Below, piece after piece: positions 25,216 through 33,656 of a stretch of DNA of 64,000 bases (the first letter of the stretch is position 1; each line of letters opens with the position of its first letter). Made by a program: the position numbers and the translations under genes. The stretch is taken from positions 62,001-126,000 of the forward strand of contig NZ_BDCJ01000012.1 of NCBI RefSeq assembly GCF_001613445.1, in the 5' to 3' direction. The notes below the pieces were generated by a model. That model searched no databases and was not told where the DNA came from. It saw nothing but the letters and a program-made list of their open reading frames with translations. This DNA comes from Nocardia grenadensis NBRC 108939 (GTDB lineage Bacteria; Actinomycetota; Actinomycetes; Mycobacteriales; Mycobacteriaceae).

Positions 25216-26061
25216 GTGACCACGGGTGGGCTGATCTTGGCGGCGACACCGCTGGGGGCGATCGGGGATGCGTCGCTGCGCCTGCGGGAGGCGCTCGGTA
25301 GCGCCGATATCGTGGCGGCGGAGGACACCCGGCGGACCCGGTCGCTGGCGGACGCGCTCGGAGTGGAGATCCGGGGCCGGGTGGTCAGTTTCTACGATCA
25401 TGTCGAGGAGGCGCGGGTACCGGCGCTGCTGACCGAGATCGCGGACGGCCGGAGCGTTCTGCTGGTGACCGATGCCGGGATGCCGTCGGTGAGCGACCCC
25501 GGCTACCGGCTGGTGGCGGCCTGTGCCGAACGCGGCCTACCGGTGACCTGTCTGCCGGGCCCCTCGGCGGTGACGACGGCGCTGGCGCTCTCGGCGCTGC
25601 CGGTGGACCGGTTCTGTTTCGACGGTTTCGCACCCCGGAAGCCGGGCCGGCGCAAGGAGTGGCTGGGCACGCTGGTGGGGGAGAAACGGGCGTGTGTCTT
25701 CTTCGAGGCGCCGCACCGGCTGGCGGATTGCCTGGCCGACGCGGTCGAGGTGCTGGGTGGCGACCGCCGGGCCGCGGTGTGCCGGGAACTCACCAAGACC
25801 TATGAGGAGGTCGTGCGCGGCACGCTGGCCGAACTCGCCGAATGGGCGGTGGACGGGGCGCGCGGCGAGATCACCGTGGTGCTCGCGGGCGCCACGGCCA
25901 CCGTGGTCGATCCGGAGGATCTGGTGGCGCAGGTGGAGGAACGCGCCGCGGCGGGGCTGCGTCTCAAGGACGCGAGTGCGGAGATCGCCGAGGTCGCCGG
26001 GGTCTCCCGGCGGGAACTCTACGATGCCGTACTGGCTGCCCGCCGCGCCGCGGTGGACTGA
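25216..26061 (+). CDS. rsmI: 16S rRNA (cytidine-1402) 2'-O-methyltransferase
   Basis: 281 residues; methylates the ribose of C1402 in 16S rRNA with S-adenosylmethionine. Family motifs: LILAATPLGAIGDASLRLREAL at the start, ADIVAAEDTRRT, LVTDAGMPSVSDPGYRLV (the SAM pocket), LPGPSAVTTALALSALP and FDGFAPRKPGRR, then CRELTKTYEEVVRGTL. AGGAG lies 4 bases before GTG 25216; GTG 25213 is also possible. Longer upstream starts would translate the dispersed repeat and are rejected. Corresponds to Rv1003c by content, next to metG. Confidence 0.92.
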   Translation: MTTGGLILAATPLGAIGDASLRLREALGSADIVAAEDTRRTRSLADALGVEIRGRVVSFYDHVEEARVPALLTEIADGRSVLLVTDAGMPSVSDPGYRLVAACAERGLPVTCLPGPSAVTTALALSALPVDRFCFDGFAPRKPGRRKEWLGTLVGEKRACVFFEAPHRLADCLADAVEVLGGDRRAAVCRELTKTYEEVVRGTLAELAEWAVDGARGEITVVLAGATATVVDPEDLVAQVEERAAAGLRLKDASAEIAEVAGVSRRELYDAVLAARRAAVD

Positions 26062-26077
26062 GCCGGCGCCGGAATGG

Positions 26078-27643
26078 TCAGTCCTCGGTTTTCGGCTCCA
26101 CATAGCGCGGGAACACCGGTTCGGGCGCCGGGAGCGCGACACCGGGTACCAGCGGGGTGGCGAGCGCGGCGAAATCGCGGTCCTGCTGGGCGAGCAGGTC
26201 CAGGATCCGTGCGGCCGAGCCGGGCAGGACCGGCTGGACCAGGATCGCCACGATCCGGACCACCTCGAGGGTGACGTAGAGGACCGTCGCCATCCGGGCG
26301 AGGTCTGCCTCGGTACCGGATTTGCGCAGCGCCCACGGCGCCTGAGCGCTGAAGTACCGGTTGGTCTCGCCGAGGGTCAGCCAGATCTGTTCGAGCGCCA
26401 AATGCATCTGCTGGACGTCGAATTCGGCCCGGCAGCGTTCCAGTAGTCCGTTCGCGCGGTCGAGCAACGCCCGATCCTCGGCGGTGAACTCGCCCGGGGT
26501 GGGGACGGCCGCGTCGCAGTTCTTGGCGACCATGGTCAGGCTGCGCTGCACCAGGTTGCCGAATTCGTTGGCGAGGTCGGCATTGATCCGGGAGACGATC
26601 GCCTCGTGGCTGTAGCTGCCGTCCTGGCCGTAGGAGATCTCGCGCAGCAGGAAGAAGCGCACCGCGTCCAGGCCGTAGGCATCGACGAGGTCCAGCGGGT
26701 CGACCACATTGCCGACCGACTTCGACATCTTCTCGCCCTTGTTGTAGAGGAAGCCGTGCACGAAGACCCGGCGCGGCAGTTCGATCCCCGCCGACATCAG
26801 GAACGCCGGCCAGTACACGGTGTGGAAGCGGGTGATGTCTTTACCGATGATGTGCACGTCGGCGGGCCAGTACTTCCGGAACGCGGCCGACTCGGTATCG
26901 GGGAATCCGACACCGGTGAGGTAGTTGGTGAGCGCGTCCACCCACACGTACATCACATGGTCGGGGTGGTCGGGGACGGGCACACCCCAGTCGAAGGTGG
27001 TCCGGGAGATCGACAGGTCCTTGAGACCGGCCTTCACGTAACTGACGATCTCGTTGCGCCGGGTGGCCGGGGCGATGAACTCGGGGTGCTCGTCGTAGAG
27101 CGCGAGCAGTTTGTCCTGATAGGCCGAGAGCCGGAAGAAGAAGTTGGATTCCTCGGTCCAGGTGACCGGGGTTTTCGTCTCGGTGGAGATACGGCTGCCG
27201 TCGTCGAGCAGCGTGGTCTCCTCCTCGGTGTAGAACGCCTCGTCGCGCACCGAGTACCAGCCCGAATAGTTGTCGAGGTAGATATCGCCGTTGTCCAGCA
27301 TCCGCTGCCAGATGGTGGCGCTGGCGAGCTGGTGGTCGGCGTCGGTGGTGCGGATGAACCGGTCGTAGGAGACGTCGAGGGTCTTGTCCATCGCCTCGAA
27401 CACATCGGAGTTACGGGCGGCCAGCTCCTCCACCGGGGTGTTCTCGGCGGCGGCGGTCTGCTGCATCTTCTGACCGTGCTCGTCGGTTCCGGTCATGAAG
27501 AACACGTCGTACCCGTCGAGCCGCTTGAACCGGGCGAGTGCGTCCGAGGAGATGTACTCGTAGGCGTGCCCGATATGCGGCGCACCATTGGGGTACGCGA
27601 TGGCCGTGGTGAGGTAGAAGGCGGGACGATCGACTGCGCTCAT
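26078..27643 (-). CDS. metG: Methionyl-tRNA synthetase
   Basis: 521 residues, class I synthetase that charges tRNA-Met. HIGH is intact in [13 protein letters not shown] (about 20-24), followed by [12 protein letters not shown]; the KMSKS loop is intact in [16 protein letters not shown]. The anticodon-binding helices carry WxLxK-type motifs ([10 protein letters not shown]). It is the short form, without a zinc-knuckle insert of four Cys and without the C-terminal tRNA-binding domain, as in mycobacteria. It ends 16 bases from rsmI, convergently. Confidence 0.96.
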   Translation of the reverse strand: MSAVDRPAFYLTTAIAYPNGAPHIGHAYEYISSDALARFKRLDGYDVFFMTGTDEHGQKMQQTAAAENTPVEELAARNSDVFEAMDKTLDVSYDRFIRTTDADHQLASATIWQRMLDNGDIYLDNYSGWYSVRDEAFYTEEETTLLDDGSRISTETKTPVTWTEESNFFFRLSAYQDKLLALYDEHPEFIAPATRRNEIVSYVKAGLKDLSISRTTFDWGVPVPDHPDHVMYVWVDALTNYLTGVGFPDTESAAFRKYWPADVHIIGKDITRFHTVYWPAFLMSAGIELPRRVFVHGFLYNKGEKMSKSVGNVVDPLDLVDAYGLDAVRFFLLREISYGQDGSYSHEAIVSRINADLANEFGNLVQRSLTMVAKNCDAAVPTPGEFTAEDRALLDRANGLLERCRAEFDVQQMHLALEQIWLTLGETNRYFSAQAPWALRKSGTEADLARMATVLYVTLEVVRIVAILVQPVLPGSAARILDLLAQQDRDFAALATPLVPGVALPAPEPVFPRYVEPKTED

Positions 27644-27826
27644 GGTGTGTCGATTTCATCATGCGGACCGCAGTGAAGCCGACTCGACTGCGTGTTCATG
27701 CCATCAGAGCGTACTTGCCGGGCGCCGCGGGCCGGGATCGAATCCGGCGGGTACCGCCCGCGCGCGGCGGAATGGCGGTGCGCGCTGCCCGCCGTGCGGC
27801 CGGACGCGGTCTCTAGTGTGGTGCCC

Positions 27827-27925
27827 GTGCCTCTTCTCGATCGTGTGCGTGAATTCCGCCCCGCCCGCGCGGCGGGCACCGTCCTGAGTGTTCGCCCGCT
27901 TCGGCGCCGGGTCGCGGACCGATGA
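27827..27925 (+). CDS. Small upstream ORF coupled to tatD
   Basis: A basic peptide of about 32 residues (starts MPLLDRVREFRPA, rich in Arg and Ala) read from GTG 27827; GTG 27821 or 27818 are alternatives. TAGTGT at 27814-27819 sits 7 bases before this GTG, so the message may be leaderless. Its stop overlaps the tatD start as ATGA (27922-27925). Both facts suggest that it is translated and hands ribosomes to tatD. No homologous family is known to me, so the call is tentative. Confidence 0.35.
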   Translation: MPLLDRVREFRPARAAGTVLSVRPLRRRVADR

Positions 27926-28758
27926 GCGCGAAGCGTCCCGCCCCGCCGCTGCCGGAGCCGCTGACGCCGCTGGTCGACGCGCATACCCATCTGGATGCCT
28001 GCGGTGCCACCGATGCCGCGTCGGTGGCCGAGATGGTCGATCGGGCGGCCGGAGTGGGCGTGGGGCGGGTGGTGACCGTCGCCGACGATCTGGACGCCGC
28101 CCGCTGGGCGGTCCGTGCCGCGAACTGGGACGACCGGGTGTATGCCGCCGTCGCGCTGCATCCGACCCGGGCGAACGCGCTCGACGATGCGGCGCGGACC
28201 GAGCTGGAGAAGCTGGCCGCCGACCCCCGGGTGGTGGCGGTGGGTGAGACCGGGTTGGACTATTACTGGCCGGGCAAGCTGGAGGGATGCGCGGATGTGG
28301 CGACCCAGATCGAGGGTTTCCGCTGGCATATCGACCTGGCGAAGCGCATCGGCAAACCGCTGATGATCCACAACCGGGAAGCCGATCACGATCTGCTGAC
28401 CGTGCTGCTCGACGAGGGCGCTCCGGAGACGGTGATCTTCCACTGTTTCTCCTCGGACGCGAATATGGCGGTGTCGTGTGTGGCCGAGGGGTATGTCCTG
28501 AGTTTCTCGGGGACGGCGAGTTTCAAGAACGCGCACGAACTGCGGGAGGCGGTGCGGGTGGTGCCGGACGAGCAGTTGCTGTTCGAGACCGACGCGCCGT
28601 ATCTGACTCCGCATCCGTACCGGGGCGCGCCCAATGAGCCGTACTGCCTGCCGTACACCGTGCGCGCGGTGGCCGAGGCCCGTGGTCAGGACCCGGGTGA
28701 ACTGGCCGAGATCAGCACTGCGAACGCGCGCCGTATCTATCGATTCGGCCGTAGTTGA
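27922..28758 (+). CDS. tatD: TatD-family metal-dependent deoxyribonuclease
   Basis: 278 residues, TIM-barrel hydrolase of the TatD DNase group, acting in DNA repair or degradation. Metal ligands are visible: VDAHTHLD at the N-terminus (His-x-His), VGETGLDYYW (Glu), LMIHNREADHD (His), IFHCFSSD (His) and FETDAPYLTPHPYRG (Asp). It matches Rv1008 in content and position between metG and the rpfB/rsmA block. The start overlaps the stop of a possible upstream peptide. Confidence 0.93.
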   Translation: MSAKRPAPPLPEPLTPLVDAHTHLDACGATDAASVAEMVDRAAGVGVGRVVTVADDLDAARWAVRAANWDDRVYAAVALHPTRANALDDAARTELEKLAADPRVVAVGETGLDYYWPGKLEGCADVATQIEGFRWHIDLAKRIGKPLMIHNREADHDLLTVLLDEGAPETVIFHCFSSDANMAVSCVAEGYVLSFSGTASFKNAHELREAVRVVPDEQLLFETDAPYLTPHPYRGAPNEPYCLPYTVRAVAEARGQDPGELAEISTANARRIYRFGRS

Positions 28759-28773
28759 GCCGCGTTGATCTTG

Positions 28774-28789
28774 AGTGATCTGAATCACA
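28774..28789. promoter_or_regulatory. CRP-like palindrome upstream of the rpfB remnant
   Basis: GTGA (28775-28778), six bases, TCAC (28785-28788), flanked by A on both sides, fits the TGTGA-N6-TCACA consensus of CRP except for the first base. It lies between tatD and the small membrane ORF. In M. tuberculosis the CRP Rv3676 controls rpfA, so control of an rpf-type gene is plausible. Confidence 0.4.
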
Positions 28790-28909
28790 ATTCGACCCGC
28801 CGGGATTTCGTCTACCTGGGGCGCGACCGCTCACCGGTGGTGTGAAGAATCGGCGGGTCGGTTCGTGCCGGTTGTCGGCGGCCATCCGCTTCGTTATCGT
28901 CTCGTGACC

Positions 28910-29092
28910 GTGTCACCCTTTGCGAGGATCAACTCCTCCCGCTCGCTCATGCTGTACCTGGTCATCGCCGCTGTGCTGCTGGCCTTGATCGCCGGCGCCG
29001 GTGCGGCCATCGCCACGCACGACTCCGGTGGCGAACGGGCGCACTCCGCCCCGGCGGACCTTTCGCACGCGCCGGCGCTCGACGCGGCCTGA
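28910..29092 (+). pseudogene. N-terminal remnant in the rpfB position
   Basis: 60 residues: a short basic start (SPFARINSSRS), one membrane segment (LMLYLVIAAVLLALIAGAGAAIA) and a short tail. The gene occupies the slot between tatD and rsmA that holds rpfB in mycobacteria and relatives. The start resembles the anchor of RpfB proteins as I recall them. The DUF348 repeats, the G5 domain and the catalytic resuscitation domain are all absent. Either rpfB has been deleted to its anchor, or this is a small membrane protein in its own right. GTG 28904 is an alternative start. Confidence 0.45.
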
Positions 29093-29128
29093 GCTTCCCG
29101 CCCGCGCGGGCGGCCCGGCCCGGGTTGG

Positions 29129-29134
29129 TAGGTT
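29129..29134 (+). promoter_or_regulatory. -10 element of a leaderless rsmA transcript
   Basis: TAGGTT fits TANNNT and ends 6 bases before GTG 29141, the same spacing as for galU. No ribosome-binding sequence is present, which agrees with leaderless translation. Confidence 0.5.
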
Positions 29135-29140
29135 CTCCCG

Positions 29141-30022
29141 GTGTCCGATGCCGAGATGATGGTGCGTGGTCAGGCCGAACTGCTGGGCCCCGCGCAGGTG
29201 CGCGAACTGGCAGAACGGTTGGGTGTGCGCCCGACCAAACAGCTCGGCCAGAACTTCGTACACGACGGCAACACCGTCCGGCGCATCGTGACCGCGGCCG
29301 GTGTCGGACGGGCGGATACCGTGCTGGAGGTCGGACCCGGACTCGGTTCCCTGACCCTGGCGCTACTGGATGTGGTGGATACCGTCCTCGCGGTGGAGAT
29401 CGACCCGGTGCTGGCCGGGCAACTGCCCGCGACGGTGCGGGAGCGGGCGGCCACGCTGGCCGATCGGCTGACCGTGATCCCGGGTGACGCACTGCGGATC
29501 GGGTCGGCGGAGCTGGCGGCGGCGCCGACCGCGTTGGTCGCGAATCTCCCCTACAACGTGGCCGTGCCGGTGCTGCTGCATCTGCTCGCCGAGTTCCCGA
29601 GTATCACCACCACGCTGGTGATGGTGCAGGCCGAGGTGGCCGACCGGCTCGCCGCGAAGCCGGGTGGCCGGGTGTACGGAGTGCCCAGCGTGAAGGCGGG
29701 GTTCTACGGAACCGTGCGCAAAGCGGGTGCGGTAGGCCGGCAGGTGTTCTGGCCGGTGCCGCAGGTCGAATCGGGTCTCGTGCGCATCGATCGGTTCGCC
29801 GAATCGCCCTGGCCGGTCGACGAGGCGCACCGGCGCCGGGTGTTCGAGGTGGTTGATCTGGCGTTCGCGCAGCGCCGCAAAACACTGCGGGCCGCGCTGG
29901 CGGGCTGGGCGGGTGGCCCCGCGGAAGCCGAGCGGCGGCTGCTCGCCGCCGGGATCGCACCGACTGCCCGCGGGGAGACCCTGGACACCGCGGCGTTCGT
30001 CCGTCTCGCCGCGCAATCCTGA
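29141..30022 (+). CDS. rsmA: 16S rRNA dimethyladenosine transferase
   Basis: 293 residues; dimethylates A1518 and A1519 of 16S rRNA. Motifs: [21 protein letters not shown], the SAM loop [24 protein letters not shown] and the catalytic [11 protein letters not shown]. FFRxRRKTL-type end motif is present as [14 protein letters not shown]. The start GTG is supported by a leaderless -10 box. In mycobacteria rsmA follows rpfB and precedes ispE, as here apart from an inserted copper chaperone gene. Confidence 0.95.
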   Translation: MSDAEMMVRGQAELLGPAQVRELAERLGVRPTKQLGQNFVHDGNTVRRIVTAAGVGRADTVLEVGPGLGSLTLALLDVVDTVLAVEIDPVLAGQLPATVRERAATLADRLTVIPGDALRIGSAELAAAPTALVANLPYNVAVPVLLHLLAEFPSITTTLVMVQAEVADRLAAKPGGRVYGVPSVKAGFYGTVRKAGAVGRQVFWPVPQVESGLVRIDRFAESPWPVDEAHRRRVFEVVDLAFAQRRKTLRAALAGWAGGPAEAERRLLAAGIAPTARGETLDTAAFVRLAAQS

Positions 30023-30049
30023 TCCGTTCGGATCGACCCTGTCCCCTGA

Positions 30050-30259
30050 TTACCCGGCGATCTCGTAACCCGCTTCGTCCACCGCCGCGGCGATATCGGC
30101 ATCGGAGATGGGTGCGTTGCCCTCGACGACGACCCGGCCGGATGCGAGGTCCACGTCGACGCCGGTGACACCGTCGATCTTGCTGATCTCGGTCTGTACC
30201 GACTGGACGCAGTGTCCGCAGGTCATACCGGTGACGGTGTAGGTGCTGGTCGTGGCCAT
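30050..30259 (-). CDS. CopZ-like copper chaperone (HMA domain)
   Basis: 69 residues making one heavy-metal-associated domain with the Cu(I) site MTCGHC at about 12-17 and the usual [14 protein letters not shown] and [12 protein letters not shown]. It should carry copper to a P-type ATPase, but no copA is in the window. It lies antiparallel between rsmA and ispE, where mycobacteria have no such gene, so it is an insertion into the conserved block. A CsoR-like operator is 50 bases upstream. Confidence 0.9.
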   Translation of the reverse strand: MATTSTYTVTGMTCGHCVQSVQTEISKIDGVTGVDVDLASGRVVVEGNAPISDADIAAAVDEAGYEIAG

Positions 30260-30307
30260 GACATCTCCTTCGTGCTCGTTCCCGTTCGGGAAGTCCTGCC
30301 GTCGAAT

Positions 30308-30324
30308 ATACCCCCGGGGGGTAA
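30308..30324. promoter_or_regulatory. CsoR-like copper operator
   Basis: TACCCCC (30309-30315) followed by GGGGGGTA (30316-30323) makes a near-perfect palindrome of the form seen at CsoR-family operators (TACCCC...GGGGTA). It lies just upstream of the copper chaperone gene, so copper-dependent derepression is the natural reading. Confidence 0.6.
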
Positions 30325-30475
30325 TTGCGGCAATGGCGTGTTGTCCAACGCACCCGCTGGGCCGAGCTCACCGGCCGGCTCCGAACGAGACCCTCGGTGC
30401 AGGACCTTTCGCTGTGCCCGCGGTCCCGGGACCGGCATCGGGCGAACCTCCGCTGGTGCCGCCGCCTGCGCGGGC

Positions 30476-30640
30476 CATGGACGGGTCTCGCGAGTGTGCC
30501 CCGGCATACCTCCGCCTTCGCCTCGGCCGTGCGCGGGTCATCGATGGGTCCCGCCCGACTGTGGCCCCCGGCATGCCTCCGCACCCGCTCGGGCCGTGCG
30601 CGGATTGTGGATGGGCTTCGTCCAACCGCGCCCATTAGGC
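30476..30640. repeat. Three degenerate tandem repeats of about 65 bases upstream of ispE
   Basis: The core TGGAxGGG(T/C), followed by a GTGxCC region and then GCxxxCCTCCGx-CCCGCTCGGGCCGTGCGCG, recurs with cores at 30478, 30541 and 30608. The last unit runs straight into the -10 box of ispE. Related units precede the ABC-F gene at 31699-31791. Confidence 0.55.
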
Positions 30641-30641
30641 T
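30636..30641 (+). promoter_or_regulatory. -10 element of ispE
   Basis: TAGGCT in the context CCCATTAGGCTG, 8 bases before GTG 30650. This suits a leaderless or near-leaderless mRNA. The same TATTAGGCTG string is found upstream of the ABC-F gene. Confidence 0.5.
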
Positions 30642-30649
30642 GGGTCACC

Positions 30650-31618
30650 GTGCTGTCCGTTGTGCCCAGCCCCGTCACCGTGCGGGCTCCATCGAAGGTG
30701 AACCTCCATCTGGGAGTAGGTGACCTGCGCGCCGACGGCTACCACGAGCTCACCACGGTGTTCCAGGCGCTGTCACTCGCCGACGATCTGGAGATCACTC
30801 CCGCCAACTCGCTCACCCTGCGGGTCACCGGGGAGGGCGCCGCCGAAGTGCCCACCGACCGGACCAATCTGGTGTGGAAGGCGGCGGTCCGGCTCGCCCA
30901 GGTGGCCGGACGCGCGCCCCTGGTGGAGATCGTCATCGACAAAGGCATCCCGGTCGCCGGCGGTATGGCCGGCGGCAGCGCCGACGCGGCCGCCGCGCTC
31001 GTCGGACTGAACGAGCTGTGGGAACTCGGGATGAACCGGGACGAACTCGCCGTGGTGGGCGCCGAACTGGGCAGCGATGTGCCCTTCGCCCTGCACGGCG
31101 GCACCGCGCTGGGCACCGGCCGCGGGGAACGCCTGCTGCCGGTGCTGTCCCGCAATTCCTTCCACTGGGTGCTGGCGCTGGCCAAGGGCGGGCTGTCCAC
31201 CCCGGAGGTGTTCACCGAACTCGACCGGCTGCGGGTCCAGGGCGAACCGCCCCGGCTCGGCGAACCCCAGGAGATCATGCAGGCGCTGGCCTCCGGCGAC
31301 GCGCACCAGCTCGCCCCACTGCTCGGCAACGATCTGCAGGCCGCCGCGGTCTCACTGCGCCCCGAGCTGCGTCGCACATTGCGGGCGGGCGTAGAGGTCG
31401 GCGCACTGGCCGGACTGGTCTCCGGCTCCGGCCCGACCTGCGCGTTCCTGTGCGAATCGGCGGAATCGGCGGTGGCGGTCGCGGCGGAACTGTCCGGCGC
31501 GGGGGTGGCCCGCAGCGTGCGCACGGCCAGCGGCCCGGTACCCGGCGCACGGGTGATCGGCCACGAGGAGCCGCACCCGCCGGCGCCCGACCCTGGGCCG
31601 GGCCCGCGCCGCGCCTGA
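30650..31618 (+). CDS. ispE: 4-diphosphocytidyl-2-C-methyl-D-erythritol kinase
   Basis: 322 residues; phosphorylates CDP-ME in the MEP isoprenoid pathway. GHMP-kinase motifs: [30 protein letters not shown], the phosphate loop [17 protein letters not shown] and the C-terminal [13 protein letters not shown]. The C-terminus carries a Pro-rich tail of about 20 residues. Start GTG 30650 is favoured by the -10 spacing; GTG 30662 is possible. Frames reaching further upstream only translate the tandem repeats. Confidence 0.95.
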   Translation: MLSVVPSPVTVRAPSKVNLHLGVGDLRADGYHELTTVFQALSLADDLEITPANSLTLRVTGEGAAEVPTDRTNLVWKAAVRLAQVAGRAPLVEIVIDKGIPVAGGMAGGSADAAAALVGLNELWELGMNRDELAVVGAELGSDVPFALHGGTALGTGRGERLLPVLSRNSFHWVLALAKGGLSTPEVFTELDRLRVQGEPPRLGEPQEIMQALASGDAHQLAPLLGNDLQAAAVSLRPELRRTLRAGVEVGALAGLVSGSGPTCAFLCESAESAVAVAAELSGAGVARSVRTASGPVPGARVIGHEEPHPPAPDPGPGPRRA

Positions 31619-31698
31619 GCGCCGAACACCGGAACCGCTACCGGGCATCTCTCGGCGGCCCGGTACCACCGCACCCGCTCCAGAGCCCATGCACGAAC

Positions 31699-31791
31699 AG
31701 TGGACGGGTTGCGCCGAACGGTGCCCGTCAGGAGCACCTCCGGGCGTGCGTGGGCTGCGGATGGGCTGCGTCCGGCAGTGCCTATTAGGCT
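31699..31791. repeat. Two related repeat units with -10 box upstream of the ABC-F gene
   Basis: AGTGGACGGGT (31699-31709) and TGCGGATGGGC (31757-31767) are the cores of two units of the same family as at 30476-30640, with CACCTCCGGGCGTGCG between them. The last one leads into TAGGCT (31786-31791), a -10 element about 50 bases before the ABC-F start. Confidence 0.5.
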
Positions 31792-31840
31792 GATCGGGGC
31801 CCCGTAGAGGCGTGGCCGGCAGCCGGAGGCGGAAGGATCC

Positions 31841-33646
31841 ATGTCCAACCTGATCAACCTCGAACAGGTCAGCAAGAGTTTCGGGATCACACCGCTGCTC
31901 GACGGAGTCTCGCTCGGTGTGCACGCCGGCGACCGGATCGGGGTGGTGGGCCTCAACGGCGGCGGGAAGACCACCCTGCTGGAGGTGCTGACCGGTATCG
32001 AGGAGCCCGACAGCGGCCGGGTGAGCCGGCTCGGCGGGCTGCGCATGGCGGTGGTCACACAGCGGGGCGTCCTGCCCGCGGGAGCCACCATCGGCGAGGT
32101 GGTGCTGGCCGGACTGGCCGACGACGCCCCCACCGGCGATATCGCCGAACACGAATGGGCCGCCGATCCCCGCATCCGGTCGGTGCTGGACGGTATCGGT
32201 ATCGCCGACCTCGGTCTGGAAACGTCGGTCACCAACTTGTCCGGTGGCGAACGCCGACGGGTCGCGCTGGCGGCCGCGCTGGTGCGGGAACTGGATCTGC
32301 TGGTCCTCGACGAACCGACCAACCATCTCGATGTCGAAGGGGTGGAATGGCTGGCCGGACATCTGCTGGCCCGGCGTAGCGCGCTGGTCGTGGTCACACA
32401 CGACCGGTGGTTCCTGGACACGGTCGCCACCCGCACCTGGGAGGTGGTGGGCGGCCGGGTCGAAACCTACGAGGGTGGCTACGGCGACTGGATCTTCGCA
32501 CGGGCCGAACGCGCCCGGCAGGCCGATGCGACCGAGGCCCGCCGCCGCAACCTCGCGCGCAAGGAACTGGCCTGGTTGCGGCGTGGCCCGCAGGCCCGTA
32601 CGTCCAAACCGCGGTATCGGGTGGAGGCCGCCGAGGCGCTGATCGCCGAGGTGCCGCCGCCGCGCGATTCGGTCTCGCTCGCCGCGTTCGCCAAGAAGCG
32701 CCTGGGCCGGGTGGTGGTCGAACTCGAGGACGCCACCCTCGCCACCCCGGACGGTCGGAAACTGGTACGCGACCTCACCTGGCGGCTCGCCCCCGGTGAA
32801 CGGGTCGGTCTGGTCGGGGTGAACGGATCCGGCAAGACCACGCTGTTGCGCGCGCTCGCCGGTGATATCGACCCGGTGTCCGGGAAACGGATCCAGGGCC
32901 AGACCGTCCGGATCGGCTGGTTGCGCCAGGAGCTCGATGATCTGCCCACCGATATGCGGGTGCTCGAGGCGGTGCAGGAGATCGCCATGCGGATCACCCT
33001 CGGCGAAGGCAGCAAGGCGCTGGAACTCTCGGCCGGGCAGCTCGCCGAACGGCTCGGTTTCTCCCCGGCCCGCCAGCGCACCCCGATTCGTGACCTGTCC
33101 GGTGGCGAGCGGCGGCGCCTGCAACTCACGCGCATTCTGATGTCCGAACCCAATGTGCTGTTGCTGGACGAACCGACCAACGACCTCGATATCGACACCC
33201 TCCAGCAGTTGGAGGATCTGCTGGACAACTGGGCCGGCACCCTGGTGGTGATCAGCCACGACCGCTATCTGGTCGAGCGGATCTGCGACAGCACCTGGGC
33301 GCTGTTCGGTGACGGCGCGCTCACCAACCTGCCCGGTGGTATCGCCCAGTACCTGCGCCGCCGCGCCGAAATCGCGGCGGGCGGTTCCGCCCGGGCGACG
33401 GCGCAATCGCAGCCCGCGGCGGCGCAGACCGATTCCGCGGCCTACCGCGCGACCCGTAAGGAACTGACCCGGCTGGAACGCGCCATCGACAAACTGGGCG
33501 AGCGGGAGACGGCCCTGCACGCGGCGCTGGCCGAGGCCGCCACCGACCCCGGCAAACTGGTGACACTGGGCACCGAACTCAAGGATGTCCAAGCCCAGAA
33601 GGAAACGGCCGAAGAGCGCTGGATGGAACTCGCCGACCAGGTATGA
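31841..33646 (+). CDS. ABC-F family ATPase (Uup/EttA-like)
   Basis: 601 residues with two ABC domains and no membrane segments, so a ribosome-acting ABC-F protein rather than a transporter. Domain 1 has GLNGGGKTT, LSGGERRRVALA and LLVLDEPTNHLD. The linker carries a basic helix (RRGPQARTSKPRYR). Domain 2 has GVNGSGKTT, LSGGERRRLQLTR and LLLDEPTNDLD. A coiled coil (LTRLERAIDKLGERETALH) ends the protein as in Uup. GGAGG and GGAAGG lie before the ATG. In the first Walker A the usual Asn-Gly-x-Gly is followed by an unusual GGG. Confidence 0.92.
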   Translation: MSNLINLEQVSKSFGITPLLDGVSLGVHAGDRIGVVGLNGGGKTTLLEVLTGIEEPDSGRVSRLGGLRMAVVTQRGVLPAGATIGEVVLAGLADDAPTGDIAEHEWAADPRIRSVLDGIGIADLGLETSVTNLSGGERRRVALAAALVRELDLLVLDEPTNHLDVEGVEWLAGHLLARRSALVVVTHDRWFLDTVATRTWEVVGGRVETYEGGYGDWIFARAERARQADATEARRRNLARKELAWLRRGPQARTSKPRYRVEAAEALIAEVPPPRDSVSLAAFAKKRLGRVVVELEDATLATPDGRKLVRDLTWRLAPGERVGLVGVNGSGKTTLLRALAGDIDPVSGKRIQGQTVRIGWLRQELDDLPTDMRVLEAVQEIAMRITLGEGSKALELSAGQLAERLGFSPARQRTPIRDLSGGERRRLQLTRILMSEPNVLLLDEPTNDLDIDTLQQLEDLLDNWAGTLVVISHDRYLVERICDSTWALFGDGALTNLPGGIAQYLRRRAEIAAGGSARATAQSQPAAAQTDSAAYRATRKELTRLERAIDKLGERETALHAALAEAATDPGKLVTLGTELKDVQAQKETAEERWMELADQV

Positions 33647-33656
33647 GTGCCCGCGC

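Noticed and set aside
28759..28909. c-di-AMP (ydaO-type) riboswitch upstream of the rpfB slot
   Set aside because: Such riboswitches precede some actinobacterial rpf genes, but the conserved core and pseudoknot sequences are not visible in these 150 bases.
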